NCBI GenBank assembly: GCA_020720405.1 | Contig: DYOS01000003.1 | Coordinates: forward strand, 1-64,000 | DNA: 64,000 nt | Origin: Caldithrix sp. | GTDB taxonomy: Bacteria > Calditrichota > Calditrichia > Calditrichales > Calditrichaceae | Direction of reading: 5' to 3' | Shown here: positions 36,261 through 45,404 of the stretch, piece by piece | Numbering within the stretch: the first letter of the stretch is position 1 | Layout: each line of letters begins with the position of its first letter | Notes under the pieces: model-generated | What the model was told of the DNA's origin: nothing | What the model saw: only the letters and a program-made list of their open reading frames with translations | The model's database searches: none | Translations under genes and position numbers: made by a program

Positions 36261-36289
36261 AATATAAACGTAATCGATAAAACTGTCAA
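36261..36289 (-). promoter_or_regulatory. Consensus sigma70 promoter for the PorV-type gene
   Basis: On the minus strand a perfect TTGACA (36284-36289), a 17-nt spacer and TATATT (36261-36266) are present. It lies just past the stop of the Trm112-like gene and ahead of the structured leader. Confidence 0.8.
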
Positions 36290-36314
36290 GAATGGCCTCA
36301 TTAAATTTACTGGT

Positions 36315-36494
36315 TCAATCTCCGGCCCCGGGTAAAGGTTCCGCTTCATTGATCAGCATAACCGGGATGTCATCTTCAATGCGGTAAACAAGGCGGCAGG
36401 CCTGGCAGATTAACTGATTGGATTCGGGCCGGTACTCCAGATCCCCTTTGCATTTGGGGCAGACCAGAATTTCGAGAAGTTTTTCATCAAGCAT
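36315..36494 (-). CDS. Trm112-like small zinc-ribbon protein
   Basis: This 59-residue protein starts at the ATG at 36492-36494. It begins [20 protein letters not shown], and has a second cysteine pair in [20 protein letters not shown], which is the signature of the Trm112/UPF0434 family (CPxCKGxL ... C..C...Y.I.DdIPvM). In bacteria these proteins are small partners or zinc-ribbon proteins of unclear role, often encoded in lipid or lipopolysaccharide gene groups. It starts 4 nt after the thioesterase gene and closes that operon. Confidence 0.88.
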   Translation of the reverse strand: MLDEKLLEILVCPKCKGDLEYRPESNQLICQACRLVYRIEDDIPVMLINEAEPLPGAGD

Positions 36495-36498
36495 ATTT

Positions 36499-36903
36499 TT
36501 ACCTGAAAAAAGGTTTTAATTTTTCCATAAATCGTTTAGGCGGTTTCACAGCCCGGTACTCTTTATTCATAAAGGAATGGCGGCTGCTGCCGGCGGCCCG
36601 CAGCGTCTGGTCAGAACCTGTAACTTCATAGGATATTTCAAAGGCAGCACCGGGCATGACCGATATTTTTGCCAACACATTTACCTGCTCACCAAAGCGG
36701 ACCGGTTTAAAAAATTCACAATTCACCGCCAACACGGGCATAAAATAGCCCTCCGCTTCAAAGGAGGCATAGGGCATGTCAAGAGAATTCAACAGTTCAA
36801 TGCGGGATTGTTCAAACCAAATTATATACACGCTGTGGTGCACAATACCCATCTGATCGGTTTCGGCGTAGCGAACTTTTATCGATGCCGTGTTGGCGAT
36901 CAT
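36499..36903 (-). CDS. Acyl-CoA thioesterase of the YbgC/FadM hot-dog family
   Basis: This 134-residue hot-dog-fold enzyme hydrolyses acyl-CoA thioesters. The family start is clear: [20 protein letters not shown], with the catalytic aspartate in TDQMGIVHH and the following [10 protein letters not shown]. It overlaps accA by ATGA and lies 4 nt before the Trm112-like gene. Together with AccA it suggests a small fatty-acid gene set. The exact chain length it acts on cannot be told. Confidence 0.9.
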   Translation of the reverse strand: MIANTASIKVRYAETDQMGIVHHSVYIIWFEQSRIELLNSLDMPYASFEAEGYFMPVLAVNCEFFKPVRFGEQVNVLAKISVMPGAAFEISYEVTGSDQTLRAAGSSRHSFMNKEYRAVKPPKRFMEKLKPFFR

Positions 36904-37871
36904 TCTTCGGTCCAGGCGCCCATCCGGCCATATTTCTCAATCCGCGCTTCAATTAGTTTTTTCGGTGGGATTTTAACCAGTTCAGAAAGATGGCGCAGGA
37001 TCACTTCTTTCAGAATTTCAGCCGTTTTATCCGGATCAGCATGGGCACCGCCGACGGGTTCGGGAATAACTTCATCAACAATGGCCAGATCGACCAGGTC
37101 CTGAGCTGTCACCTTCATCTGCTCGGCGGCTTCGGGCGCTTTGGAGGCATCCCGCCAGAGAATGGCTGCGCATCCTTCCGGTGAAATAACCGAGTACCAG
37201 CCGTTTTCCATCATCAGGATGCGGTCGCCGACACCGATGCCGAGTGCGCCGCCCGAAGCACCTTCGCCAATGACCACATTAATGATCGGAACAGGCAACT
37301 GGGCCATTTCATAAAGATTGCGGGCAATGGCTTCGGCCTGGCCGCGTTCTTCGGCCCCGATTCCGGGATAAGCCCCGGGGGTGTCAATCAGGGTGACAAC
37401 CGGTTTGTTAAATTTTTCGGCCAGGCGCAGGGCACGCAGCGCTTTGCGGTAACCTTCGGGATTGGGCATCCCGAAATTCCGGCGCAGTTTGTCTTTGGTA
37501 TCCCGCCCTTTCTGCTGACCAATAATAACCACAGTCATGTCACCCAGCCGGGCCAATCCGGTGATCATAGCCGGGTCATCGCCGAAAAGGCGGTCGCCGT
37601 GCAGCTCATCAAAATAGCTGCACATGCGGTTGATATAGTCCAGCGTGTAGGGACGTTCGGGGTGGCGGGCCAGTTGAACCCGTTCCCAGCGTGACAGATT
37701 CTGAAAAATTTCAGCCCGCAACTGACCGGCTTTATTCTCCAGCCGGCGAATATCATCTTCCAGAACAATGCCTGATTTGGCGGCATATTCGCGCATTTCG
37801 GTAATTTTATTTTCCAGATCGATAATCGGTTTTTCAAACTCGAGTACGAATTTTGATTTTTTTTCAGCCAT
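36900..37871 (-). CDS. accA: Acetyl-CoA carboxylase carboxyltransferase, alpha subunit
   Basis: AccA with AccD transfers CO2 from carboxybiotin to acetyl-CoA, the first step of fatty-acid synthesis. I start it at ATG 37871 with AGGGG upstream (323 residues); the longer frame to 37940 adds sequence unlike the family. Landmarks are [57 protein letters not shown] and [19 protein letters not shown]. The accD gene is not in the window. It lies between polyprenyl-phosphate mannose synthase (8 nt upstream) and the thioesterase (4-nt overlap). Confidence 0.96.
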   Translation of the reverse strand: MAEKKSKFVLEFEKPIIDLENKITEMREYAAKSGIVLEDDIRRLENKAGQLRAEIFQNLSRWERVQLARHPERPYTLDYINRMCSYFDELHGDRLFGDDPAMITGLARLGDMTVVIIGQQKGRDTKDKLRRNFGMPNPEGYRKALRALRLAEKFNKPVVTLIDTPGAYPGIGAEERGQAEAIARNLYEMAQLPVPIINVVIGEGASGGALGIGVGDRILMMENGWYSVISPEGCAAILWRDASKAPEAAEQMKVTAQDLVDLAIVDEVIPEPVGGAHADPDKTAEILKEVILRHLSELVKIPPKKLIEARIEKYGRMGAWTEE

Positions 37872-37879
37872 ACTCACCC

Positions 37880-38605
37880 CTAAAGCTTTCCGATAAGATG
37901 CAGGAAGCGCAGTTTCCAGACCAGGAAAATAGCTTCCCACATTATTTTGGTGGATAATTTCGATTCGCCGTAAATCCGGTCTACGAAAATAATAGGAATT
38001 TCCAATACACGAAAGTTTTTTCTCCAGGCCCGGACATTCATTTCAATCTGAAATCCATAGCCGTTGCTTTTAACCTGATTCAGATCGACTGTGGCCAGAA
38101 CTTCTCTCCGGAAACATTTAAAGCCGCCGGTACAATCACGGATCGGGACACCGGTAACCAGACGGGTATAAGCGTTGGCATAATAACTGATCAGCAGTCT
38201 TTTCAACGGCCAGTTGATTACGTTGACACCACGGATATAGCGGGAACCGAGGACAAGATCATTATTCTCCATCGCCGCCAGAAAATTGGGTATTTCCCGG
38301 GCATCATGGGAAAAATCGGCATCCATTTCGAAGATGTACTCAAATTTATTTTCCAGGGCGTACTTAAAACCGGCGATATAGGCCGTGCCCAAGCCCAGCT
38401 TGCCAGAACGGCTTATTAAATGGATAGCCGGATGGTTTTGCTGCAATTTTTGAATAATCTGCGCCGTGCCATCCGGTGAATTGTCATCTACAAAAAGCAG
38501 GTTGATGGCCGGTTCAACCGAAAAAATACGGTGAACCAGTTCTTCAACATTTTCCTTCTCATTATAGGTCGGGATAACTATCAGCGCTTGGGAAGCTTCA
38601 ACCAT
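37880..38605 (-). CDS. Polyprenyl-phosphate mannose synthase (Dpm1-type GT2)
   Basis: This 241-residue GT2 enzyme probably transfers mannose from GDP-mannose to a polyprenyl phosphate at the inner membrane. The motifs are [33 protein letters not shown] (metal and donor site), [15 protein letters not shown] and [14 protein letters not shown]. It has no transmembrane tail, like soluble Dpm1 and bacterial Ppm1. Donor specificity is inferred from the family; glucose cannot be excluded. It overlaps the RmlD-like gene by 8 nt. The product would serve a membrane mannosyltransferase; the DUF2723 protein at 41514 is a candidate. Confidence 0.87.
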   Translation of the reverse strand: MVEASQALIVIPTYNEKENVEELVHRIFSVEPAINLLFVDDNSPDGTAQIIQKLQQNHPAIHLISRSGKLGLGTAYIAGFKYALENKFEYIFEMDADFSHDAREIPNFLAAMENNDLVLGSRYIRGVNVINWPLKRLLISYYANAYTRLVTGVPIRDCTGGFKCFRREVLATVDLNQVKSNGYGFQIEMNVRAWRKNFRVLEIPIIFVDRIYGESKLSTKIMWEAIFLVWKLRFLHLIGKL

Positions 38606-39503
38606 TTATATTTTCCAGTTGCCTTTTGAGTTTTTGCAGACCCTGCTCGATATTAAGCGGAAGGAATCCGGCCCGATTGACAATTTTGTCAATTCTGAAA
38701 GTGGAATTGGCCGGGCGCGGCGCCTTCTGATTTAGTTCGGCTGTGTTGACCCGGTTGACCAAACTGCGGTCCAGTCCAAACTGATCGGCGATTTTCAGGG
38801 CAAAATCGTAGCGCGAAATACTTTGCGACCCGGAGATATGATAAAGACCGTACTCTTCCCGTTCCAAAAGCTGCTGAATACCATAGGCGACATCATCAAC
38901 ATGAGTCGGGTTGCCGGTCTGATCGGAGACGACCTGCACCGGCTTTTGACTTCGGAGTTCGGAAATCAGCCAGGTTACAAAATTTGGCCGGAGATTCCGG
39001 CCCGGGCCGTAAAGAATCTGTGTCCGGATAATGATATATTCCATCGTTGAACTGCGGATAATGTTTTCGGCGGCCATTTTACTGCGGGCGTAATTGCCGC
39101 GCGGCGACGGTGCATCATCTTCATCATAGGGCGGATTATCACCGCTGAAAACATAATCACTGGAAAGGTGAACATATACGGCGCCATTCAGCCTGTTTGC
39201 CGCATCAAGAATATTTTCAACTGCTTTTACATTAACTGCCCAGCATATTTCCCGGTCTGTTTCACATTTATCAACATTGGTGAAGGCGGCTGCGTTGATT
39301 AAAACAGAGGGCTGTATTTCATCAATCAGGTCATTCACCATCGACCGCACGGTGATATCCACCTGCCGGTAATGTCCGGTTTCAAGATCACTAACAGATT
39401 CTTTCTCGAGTGAGGCACCAAACAATTCTGCTTTTCCCGGCATGGTTCTGACCAGGCTTTGGCCAAGCAGACCATTCGAACCAAAGATTAAAATCCTTTT
39501 CAT
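38598..39503 (-). CDS. rfbD: dTDP-4-dehydrorhamnose reductase
   Basis: This 301-residue enzyme would make dTDP-L-rhamnose from the 4-keto sugar with NAD(P)H. It has ILIFGSNGLLGQSL, INAAAFTNVDKCE, VHLSSDYVFSGDNPPYDEDD and YARSKMAAE with the catalytic Tyr-Lys pair, which is the RmlD pattern throughout, including APRPANSTFRIDK near the C-terminus. The other rml genes are not in view. It lies 11 nt after the DUF4837 gene. With the GT2 of the rhamnosyltransferase type at 44274 it points to rhamnose in a surface glycan. Confidence 0.9.
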   Translation of the reverse strand: MKRILIFGSNGLLGQSLVRTMPGKAELFGASLEKESVSDLETGHYRQVDITVRSMVNDLIDEIQPSVLINAAAFTNVDKCETDREICWAVNVKAVENILDAANRLNGAVYVHLSSDYVFSGDNPPYDEDDAPSPRGNYARSKMAAENIIRSSTMEYIIIRTQILYGPGRNLRPNFVTWLISELRSQKPVQVVSDQTGNPTHVDDVAYGIQQLLEREEYGLYHISGSQSISRYDFALKIADQFGLDRSLVNRVNTAELNQKAPRPANSTFRIDKIVNRAGFLPLNIEQGLQKLKRQLENING

Positions 39504-39514
39504 TTTCCCTTCCG

Positions 39515-40540
39515 TTACTGCAGTATTTCAAAGGTATTGGCAATTACTTCCAGCTGATCCAGGTAAGGTTTTTTTAGTTCACCGGGGGACATGACGGAGA
39601 TATCGACAAAAAAATAACCCTGCCCCTGTTTGTCAGGGACAACATAAGTACGGAACGGCCCGCCGACCAGAAGCGAATCGTTGCGCCAGACACCGACCAG
39701 TTTTCGGGACGGTATATCATTCAAAACGGAGTAAACTAATTCCGTGCTTTCCCGGTCGATAATGTCTCCTTCGTAGCGCACAGCCGAAAAACGATCCCGT
39801 TCGTTCATCATCGCCTCACGCAGAAGCAGGGTACTGTCGCCGTTTACATGCCAGACCGAGATCCAGCGGTTGGGCTGAACCCGGCGCAGCCAGGCAAAAC
39901 GGGTTTTAACATCTTCATCAGCGACAAAATAGTCGTGCTGGACGCGGACTTTCCAGTTAAAATGACGAGCCAGATATTCTTCAATATCCTTCTGTTCGCC
40001 CCGGTCGAACATCGTCTCTTCAAGCCGCTCAAAGTAACGCTGATTAAAGGAGGTGAACAGGTCTTCGCGGTTTAAATTTAGTCTGGCTATAAAATCGGAG
40101 TCATTCCTGGCCATCATAAACAAGCCGATTTGTTGTTTAGCAAACAGATCCGGTTTATAGGCATAAAAATTCCGGCCGGCCTCAACCTGACTGATAAATT
40201 CTGCCGGCAGTATTTTCTTCAAATAAGTACTGACCTGATCGTCGCTTTCTGTAAAGCCAATAAAAAACAGGTTCATCCGCTGCTTCAGCCCGCTTAGTTC
40301 GGAAAGAGATTTTTGCTCCAGAAAAAAGCTGCGTTCAGTATGGGGCACATAAATTATTTTCTCGAAGACCGAGCGCAGATCAGGTTCAACTTTTTGCCAG
40401 ACCAGTGAATCGGCAAAGACAAAAACCCGGTTCTGGTAACCCATGGAGGTTCTTCCCATTTTACACTGGGTCAGCAGAACCAGTACAGCCAGCAAACCAA
40501 CAGCAAAAACAGTTAATCTATAAGGCATCTTTGACCGCAT
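39515..40540 (-). CDS. DUF4837-family envelope protein
   Basis: This 341-residue protein is placed at the ATG at 40540 because AGGAG lies 6 nt upstream; it then overlaps the flippase-like gene by 23 nt. The N-terminal hydrophobic helix ends LLTQC, a lipobox-like end with an unusual Q before the cysteine. The body starts with NRVFVFADSLVWQKVEPDLR and ends with the LDQLEVIANTFEI type of tail seen in the family. DUF4837 proteins are found in Bacteroidetes and relatives; I know no function. Its place in an operon of glycan genes suggests an envelope role. Confidence 0.7.
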   Translation of the reverse strand: MRSKMPYRLTVFAVGLLAVLVLLTQCKMGRTSMGYQNRVFVFADSLVWQKVEPDLRSVFEKIIYVPHTERSFFLEQKSLSELSGLKQRMNLFFIGFTESDDQVSTYLKKILPAEFISQVEAGRNFYAYKPDLFAKQQIGLFMMARNDSDFIARLNLNREDLFTSFNQRYFERLEETMFDRGEQKDIEEYLARHFNWKVRVQHDYFVADEDVKTRFAWLRRVQPNRWISVWHVNGDSTLLLREAMMNERDRFSAVRYEGDIIDRESTELVYSVLNDIPSRKLVGVWRNDSLLVGGPFRTYVVPDKQGQGYFFVDISVMSPGELKKPYLDQLEVIANTFEILQ

Positions 40541-41504
40541 CGACCTCTCCTGTTCTGATTTTGTTTTTCTGAATGATGAATAATATTGCACCATATATAC
40601 TCAGAATCAACGGAAGAATCAGGTTCATGATAGATATGGACAAAGCTGCCGGGGCAGACACTTTAATTTTGCGCAGCAGGTAAACAAAACCTCCATCCCT
40701 TATTCCCACACCGTTTATTGAAGGCAGCATGGTCAGGACAAAGGTCACCGGGACAACCATCATCAGGTAAAGAAAACTGATCTTTATCAGCAGAGCACTG
40801 GCCATCAGGTAGTTCATCAGCACAATAGCCAACTGGGAAAAGAGGGACAATATAAAAGTAAAAAGCAGAATCCGCCGCCGGGTTCTGAAAAAATGGATGG
40901 CTTCGAGTAACTTGTTGATGCGCTCACCAATTTTAAACAGAGTCAGCTTTTCAAACAGACGGAGCATAAAACGGAATGGCCGGTTGCGGGTCATCAGCCA
41001 AAAAAAGAAAATAATAACCATAAAAATACTGACAATAATCAGGGTCAGTTTAAGATTGCTGTATTGGGACAGTACCGCATACAAACCAATCAGGGCAATG
41101 AAAAGTGTAGCTGCAATACCGATAATCCGCTCAATGATCACACTGGCAAATCCGGAAGTCCGGTCCTCGGTTTCGGAAACTATTTTATAAATCCGGACCA
41201 CATCACCGCCGATGCTGGTTGGTAAAAAATTATTAAAGAATAAGCCGACCATATAGTAATTGAAGAGCGTGGACAGGGATTGTTTGTGGCCGTAACCGGA
41301 AAGTAAAATCTGCCAGCGCCAGGCCATCAGGTAATAAGCCAGAATTAGCGAAATCAGGGCCAAGGCAGACAGAAGCAAACCTGATGGGTAAATTAGCGGG
41401 CGTAAAGATTCAAGAATTTTAGCCGGCTCAGCCTGGTAAATAAGAAAACCCAGCAAGCCGGCCGAAACGGCCGACTTGAAAAATGTACTAAGGAAGGATT
41501 TCAT
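40518..41504 (-). CDS. Flippase-like integral membrane protein (MprF-N/AglD type)
   Basis: This 328-residue protein has about eight transmembrane segments. It carries the family features LLFNNFLPTSIGGDVVRIYK, IIERIIGIAATLF, and SINGVGIRDGGFVYLLRK near the end. Such UPF0104 / lysylphosphatidylglycerol-synthase transmembrane domains flip or bind lipid-linked substrates. In a glycan operon it may help move a lipid-linked sugar. It starts 9 nt after the DUF2723 gene and overlaps the DUF4837 gene. Confidence 0.85.
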   Translation of the reverse strand: MKSFLSTFFKSAVSAGLLGFLIYQAEPAKILESLRPLIYPSGLLLSALALISLILAYYLMAWRWQILLSGYGHKQSLSTLFNYYMVGLFFNNFLPTSIGGDVVRIYKIVSETEDRTSGFASVIIERIIGIAATLFIALIGLYAVLSQYSNLKLTLIIVSIFMVIIFFFWLMTRNRPFRFMLRLFEKLTLFKIGERINKLLEAIHFFRTRRRILLFTFILSLFSQLAIVLMNYLMASALLIKISFLYLMMVVPVTFVLTMLPSINGVGIRDGGFVYLLRKIKVSAPAALSISIMNLILPLILSIYGAILFIIQKNKIRTGEVDAVKDAL

Positions 41505-41513
41505 CGATCATTT

Positions 41514-44210
41514 TTATTGTTTGGAGCCGGATTGTATCCCCGGGGCTGAATTTGCAGAAGGAGTATTTCCATCCCTGAGCCTGGCCTGAATCGATTCCAG
41601 AAATTGGCGGGCATTGGCATCACCCGGGTTGGCCTGAAGCCAGAGATTCAGCGGTTCAATGCTTTTTTCAGGCTGACCATTTGCTTCATAAACATTGATC
41701 AGAAGACTCAGATTACGGACATGGCGCGGGTTGATCTGGTACAATTTTTCAGCAATCTGAGCAGCATTCGGATAATCACGGAACCGCATCAGATATTCGG
41801 TCAGATATTGCAAGGTACGCTGATCGTTGTAATTTTCGAGTATATAACCGATCCGGGCCGGATCAATCCGGGTCAGAAATGCTTCCCGGACACCGAGCAA
41901 CAAGGGACTAACCCAGGGGATGGCTTTTTCGTCTATTTTTTCATCCATAAAATGCAGAGTTTCTTTCAGCTTTTCCATTTCTCCGTTGTTGTAATAATAT
42001 TCAGCCAACTGGATAAAAGCCGTCCGGTAGTTCTGCAGTAAAGTCGTTATGTTCTCGTTGTAATAAACTTTTTCATTATTCAGGTTGCGGTACTGATAAT
42101 GTTTAAAAAGATTTTTTTCAAGATGGGTTGGCGAGATGCTCCAGTTTTTAAAGGGCACCAGTTTCATGGCTAATCCATCCATGCGCAGGTAATCGGCCAT
42201 TTCGGAAAGCATATTCGATTTTGGGACCGTTACTGCAAAATAAACCGGGCGTTTCCAGCGGTTGGCTTCAACGATATTCAGAATCATCCAATCCTGGGTA
42301 CGGAGCATCGGACCGTATGGTGTATTCATGGCCGGATCAACTTTAAACTCTATTTTATCCGGTGTATTCACATTTACAAAAGAGAAGCGTTCGACGAACT
42401 CACTCTGTTCTTTGATGGCAATTCCCTGCGGCACATCAATTCTGACTTTCTGGCCTTTCCAGGGCATCAGGCCAACCCGGTCGATATTCTGATCGGGCAT
42501 GTGCATCGGCACTTTCGGTTCCATATCGCGGAGCTGTTTTATATACCAGTCGGTGTTCAGCAAACTCAGGTTTACAATCCGGACATCGGTGCGGATACCT
42601 TCTACTTCCTGCAGGTACCAGAGTGGAAAAGTATCATTATCGCCATTGGTAAAAAGCAGGGCATCCGGTTCAACCGACATAAGCAGGTTATAGGAATAAT
42701 CCCAGGCCACAAAATCACCGCTCCGGTTGTGGCTGTGATAATTGGCCGTAAATACTTTCAGCGGAATCAGGACAAATAATAATGCGAACACGGCCATTCT
42801 GGTCAGACTGCTCAGGCCGCTATCCTGCTTATTAAAATATTCTTTAATCCAGTCAACCACGGCCGCATAACCCAGCCCTACCCAGATGGCAAAGGCAAAG
42901 AAACTGCCGACATAGCTGTAATCGCGTTCCCTTGGCTGCGGATCGGGCTGGTTCAGATAGAGAATAATGGCAAAACCGGTCATAAAGAACAGAGCGAAGA
43001 CAGCGAAACCATGTTTCCAGTCGCGGTAGAAATGCCAGGCCATACCAAGCAAACCCAAAATCAGCGGTAAGGCCCATAATTGTTTTGGATTTACACTGAA
43101 CTCATTACTATCCATGCCGACAAAATTCCACAGGAAATAGCGGTTGTACATGTGATCGACCTGGTATTTCCAGAAAAATTCACCGACCGATTTGTATTTT
43201 TTACCATTATCCGAGTTTTTCCAGGTGGCGCTGCGGTCAATGGAAGAGTGCTCACCGTACTGTTCACGGTTGATGTATTTGATAAAATTTTCGATTGTTT
43301 CCGGGTTGTTCTCATCAATATTCGGATTCAGACCGGAACGGATATAAATGGTGGCATAAGAAGCATAACCGATGGAAATCAGGAAAACCGACATAAAAAT
43401 CAGACTCACAATATGACGCCGGTTGTTATAGGCCCAATAGGTGCCCAGAATCATAACCACAAAAAAACCGAGCAGTCCGGCGAAACCAAAATCGAGGGCG
43501 ATCAGCGGCATATATTTAACAATGCCGGGATAGATAGCCAGCATGCCAACTGCCGTTATCGCTGCCATTATCAGGAAAGACGGAATTGAAAATGTATAGC
43601 GCTTGTAATAAAAAATCATGGCCACAAAGGGCAGGGCAAGAATATTTAGCAGGTGGACGGCAATAGCCAGACCAATAATATAGGATATCAGTAAAAGATA
43701 GCGCTCGTTGCCGGGTTTATCGGATTTTTCAGCCCAGACCATAGCCAGCCAGACAATCAGGGCGGTAAACAGCATGGATGGTCCATAAACTTCCGCCTCA
43801 GCGGCATTAAACCAGAAACTATGCGTGAAGGCAAAGGTCAGCGAGCCGATAACACCGGAGAAGATTGCAGTCCACCAATCATCGCTGCTTTCCAGTGAAC
43901 CGCGCCATTCCCGTACCAAATGGACGATGGTCAGGTGAAGCAGCAGAATCGTAAAGGCACTGGAAATAGCGGAGATAAGATTTATCCGGAAAGCAATATC
44001 TGCTGAAACCGGCAAAAGTGAAAATACACGGCCAACTAAAAGGTATAATGGCGCTCCGGGCGGGTGCGGAACAGCCAGCCGGAAACTACAGGCAATAAAT
44101 TCGCCGCAATCCCAGAAGGATACCGTATCGGCCATAGTGGCGATATAAACGACCAGAGTTATCAGAAAAATAAGGAGTCCAACAAGTCGGTTCAGCTTAT
44201 CGAATTTCAT
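41514..44210 (-). CDS. DUF2723 membrane protein with C-terminal TPR-like region
   Basis: This 898-residue protein has around twelve membrane segments in its first 500 residues, starting FDKLNRLVGLLIFLITLVVY. The family landmarks are DTVSFWDCGEFIACSFRLAV and PHPPGAPLYLLVGRVF. The next region has NGDNDTFPLWYLQEVEGIRTD. The last 200 residues are helical with TPR-like units (NPRHVRNLSLLINVYEANGQ). DUF2723 is related to the animal TMEM260, which is reported as a protein O-mannosyltransferase with the GT-C architecture. Enzyme function here is inferred from that relation and from the mannosyl-lipid synthase in the same operon. Confidence 0.88.
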   Translation of the reverse strand: MKFDKLNRLVGLLIFLITLVVYIATMADTVSFWDCGEFIACSFRLAVPHPPGAPLYLLVGRVFSLLPVSADIAFRINLISAISSAFTILLLHLTIVHLVREWRGSLESSDDWWTAIFSGVIGSLTFAFTHSFWFNAAEAEVYGPSMLFTALIVWLAMVWAEKSDKPGNERYLLLISYIIGLAIAVHLLNILALPFVAMIFYYKRYTFSIPSFLIMAAITAVGMLAIYPGIVKYMPLIALDFGFAGLLGFFVVMILGTYWAYNNRRHIVSLIFMSVFLISIGYASYATIYIRSGLNPNIDENNPETIENFIKYINREQYGEHSSIDRSATWKNSDNGKKYKSVGEFFWKYQVDHMYNRYFLWNFVGMDSNEFSVNPKQLWALPLILGLLGMAWHFYRDWKHGFAVFALFFMTGFAIILYLNQPDPQPRERDYSYVGSFFAFAIWVGLGYAAVVDWIKEYFNKQDSGLSSLTRMAVFALLFVLIPLKVFTANYHSHNRSGDFVAWDYSYNLLMSVEPDALLFTNGDNDTFPLWYLQEVEGIRTDVRIVNLSLLNTDWYIKQLRDMEPKVPMHMPDQNIDRVGLMPWKGQKVRIDVPQGIAIKEQSEFVERFSFVNVNTPDKIEFKVDPAMNTPYGPMLRTQDWMILNIVEANRWKRPVYFAVTVPKSNMLSEMADYLRMDGLAMKLVPFKNWSISPTHLEKNLFKHYQYRNLNNEKVYYNENITTLLQNYRTAFIQLAEYYYNNGEMEKLKETLHFMDEKIDEKAIPWVSPLLLGVREAFLTRIDPARIGYILENYNDQRTLQYLTEYLMRFRDYPNAAQIAEKLYQINPRHVRNLSLLINVYEANGQPEKSIEPLNLWLQANPGDANARQFLESIQARLRDGNTPSANSAPGIQSGSKQ

Positions 44211-44273
44211 TCAATTTCCTTTGTTCAGATATGTAAAAAGAAGCGGCCAAAGTACATAAAACGGCCAGTCTTA

Positions 44274-45332
44274 TCAAGACGATTTTCTCCGGAAACGCCG
44301 GATACACTGGAGTGGTTTCATGCGCCGGACGAAGTGATCGATGACTACACTGCTGCGGTACATATTCTGCCAGATAGCCCGGTCGGAAACCTGGCGCAGC
44401 TTCTGAACCTGGAATCTTTTACGGAGAATAAACAGCGGATGGGTGGAAATAAAAAACAATGCTTTCATCACTGCCTTAGCCCTTTTGCCATCCCAGAGAA
44501 TGGTGTCGGCAACGATAGCTGCCAATTCCAGCAACAGGCGCGGCGGAAACAAAATAAGCAGATTCAGTGCTGAATAGTTTTTGAGCATCATGATCAGATT
44601 ATTGCGGTGGTTGAGATACATTTTGTACTGATTATGACTGCGCAGAGTGAATCCGCTGTAATGATAAATATAGGTAGAAAGCGCCACATGATTTTCGTAA
44701 CCGGCCAGTTGTAACCGCCAGTTCAAATCAATTTCTTCCTGGTGGGCAAAAAAATCTTCATCCAGATAGCCGACGGTTTTCAGCACGCTGTGGCGGAGCA
44801 ACATGGCGCAACCCGAGGTCCAAAAGACACGGCTGCTGAGAGCATCATACTGCCCCTTATCCTTTTCGACCATGTCAAAAATACGGCCGCGGGCAAAAGG
44901 ATAACCAAGAATATCCATTTCTCCGCCGGCTCCGCCGGAATAATCAAAAAACTGCTTATCCTGTATAGAAAGGATTTTTGGCTGAACGGCGGCAATTTTC
45001 TCATTAGCGCTGATCACCCGGAACATCTCTTCCAGAAAATTGGGCGGCATAACCGTATCGTTGTTCAGCAGAAGAATAAAGTCTGTTTGCGATAGCTTCA
45101 TGCCCTGATTACAGGCGCCGGAATAACCCAGATTGGTTTCGTTTTCAAGCAGGCGGACTTCCGGAAATTCATGGCGCACCATTTCCTGGCTGCCGTCGCT
45201 TGAGCCGTTATCAATCACTATTGTCGTATAGGATTTAAACGTGTTCTGGCGGATGGACAGAAGACAATCGCTTAGAATTTTGCGCCCGTTGTAATGGGGA
45301 ATAATAATGGTAATGCGGTAATCAGAATTCAT
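44274..45332 (-). CDS. GT2 glycosyltransferase, rhamnosyltransferase-like
   Basis: This 352-residue enzyme has the GT-A fold start ITIIIPHYNGRKILSDCLLS, VIDNGSSDGSQEMV, LLLNNDTVMPPNFLEEM and FWTSGCAMLLRHSVLKTVGY. The acceptor region FFAHQEEIDLNWRLQLAGYE is typical of WbbL-type enzymes that add rhamnose or a similar sugar to a lipid-linked glycan. Donor identity is not proven. It starts the envelope operon; an upstream GGAAAG serves as Shine-Dalgarno, and 63 nt separate it from the DUF2723 gene. Confidence 0.87.
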   Translation of the reverse strand: MNSDYRITIIIPHYNGRKILSDCLLSIRQNTFKSYTTIVIDNGSSDGSQEMVRHEFPEVRLLENETNLGYSGACNQGMKLSQTDFILLLNNDTVMPPNFLEEMFRVISANEKIAAVQPKILSIQDKQFFDYSGGAGGEMDILGYPFARGRIFDMVEKDKGQYDALSSRVFWTSGCAMLLRHSVLKTVGYLDEDFFAHQEEIDLNWRLQLAGYENHVALSTYIYHYSGFTLRSHNQYKMYLNHRNNLIMMLKNYSALNLLILFPPRLLLELAAIVADTILWDGKRAKAVMKALFFISTHPLFILRKRFQVQKLRQVSDRAIWQNMYRSSVVIDHFVRRMKPLQCIRRFRRKSS

Positions 45333-45404
45333 GTTCTTTCCGGTTCAGTCTGAGCCCGTAATTTAGTTTTCCAACCAGGCATTTCCAAGATCAGACCTTT
45401 AGCG

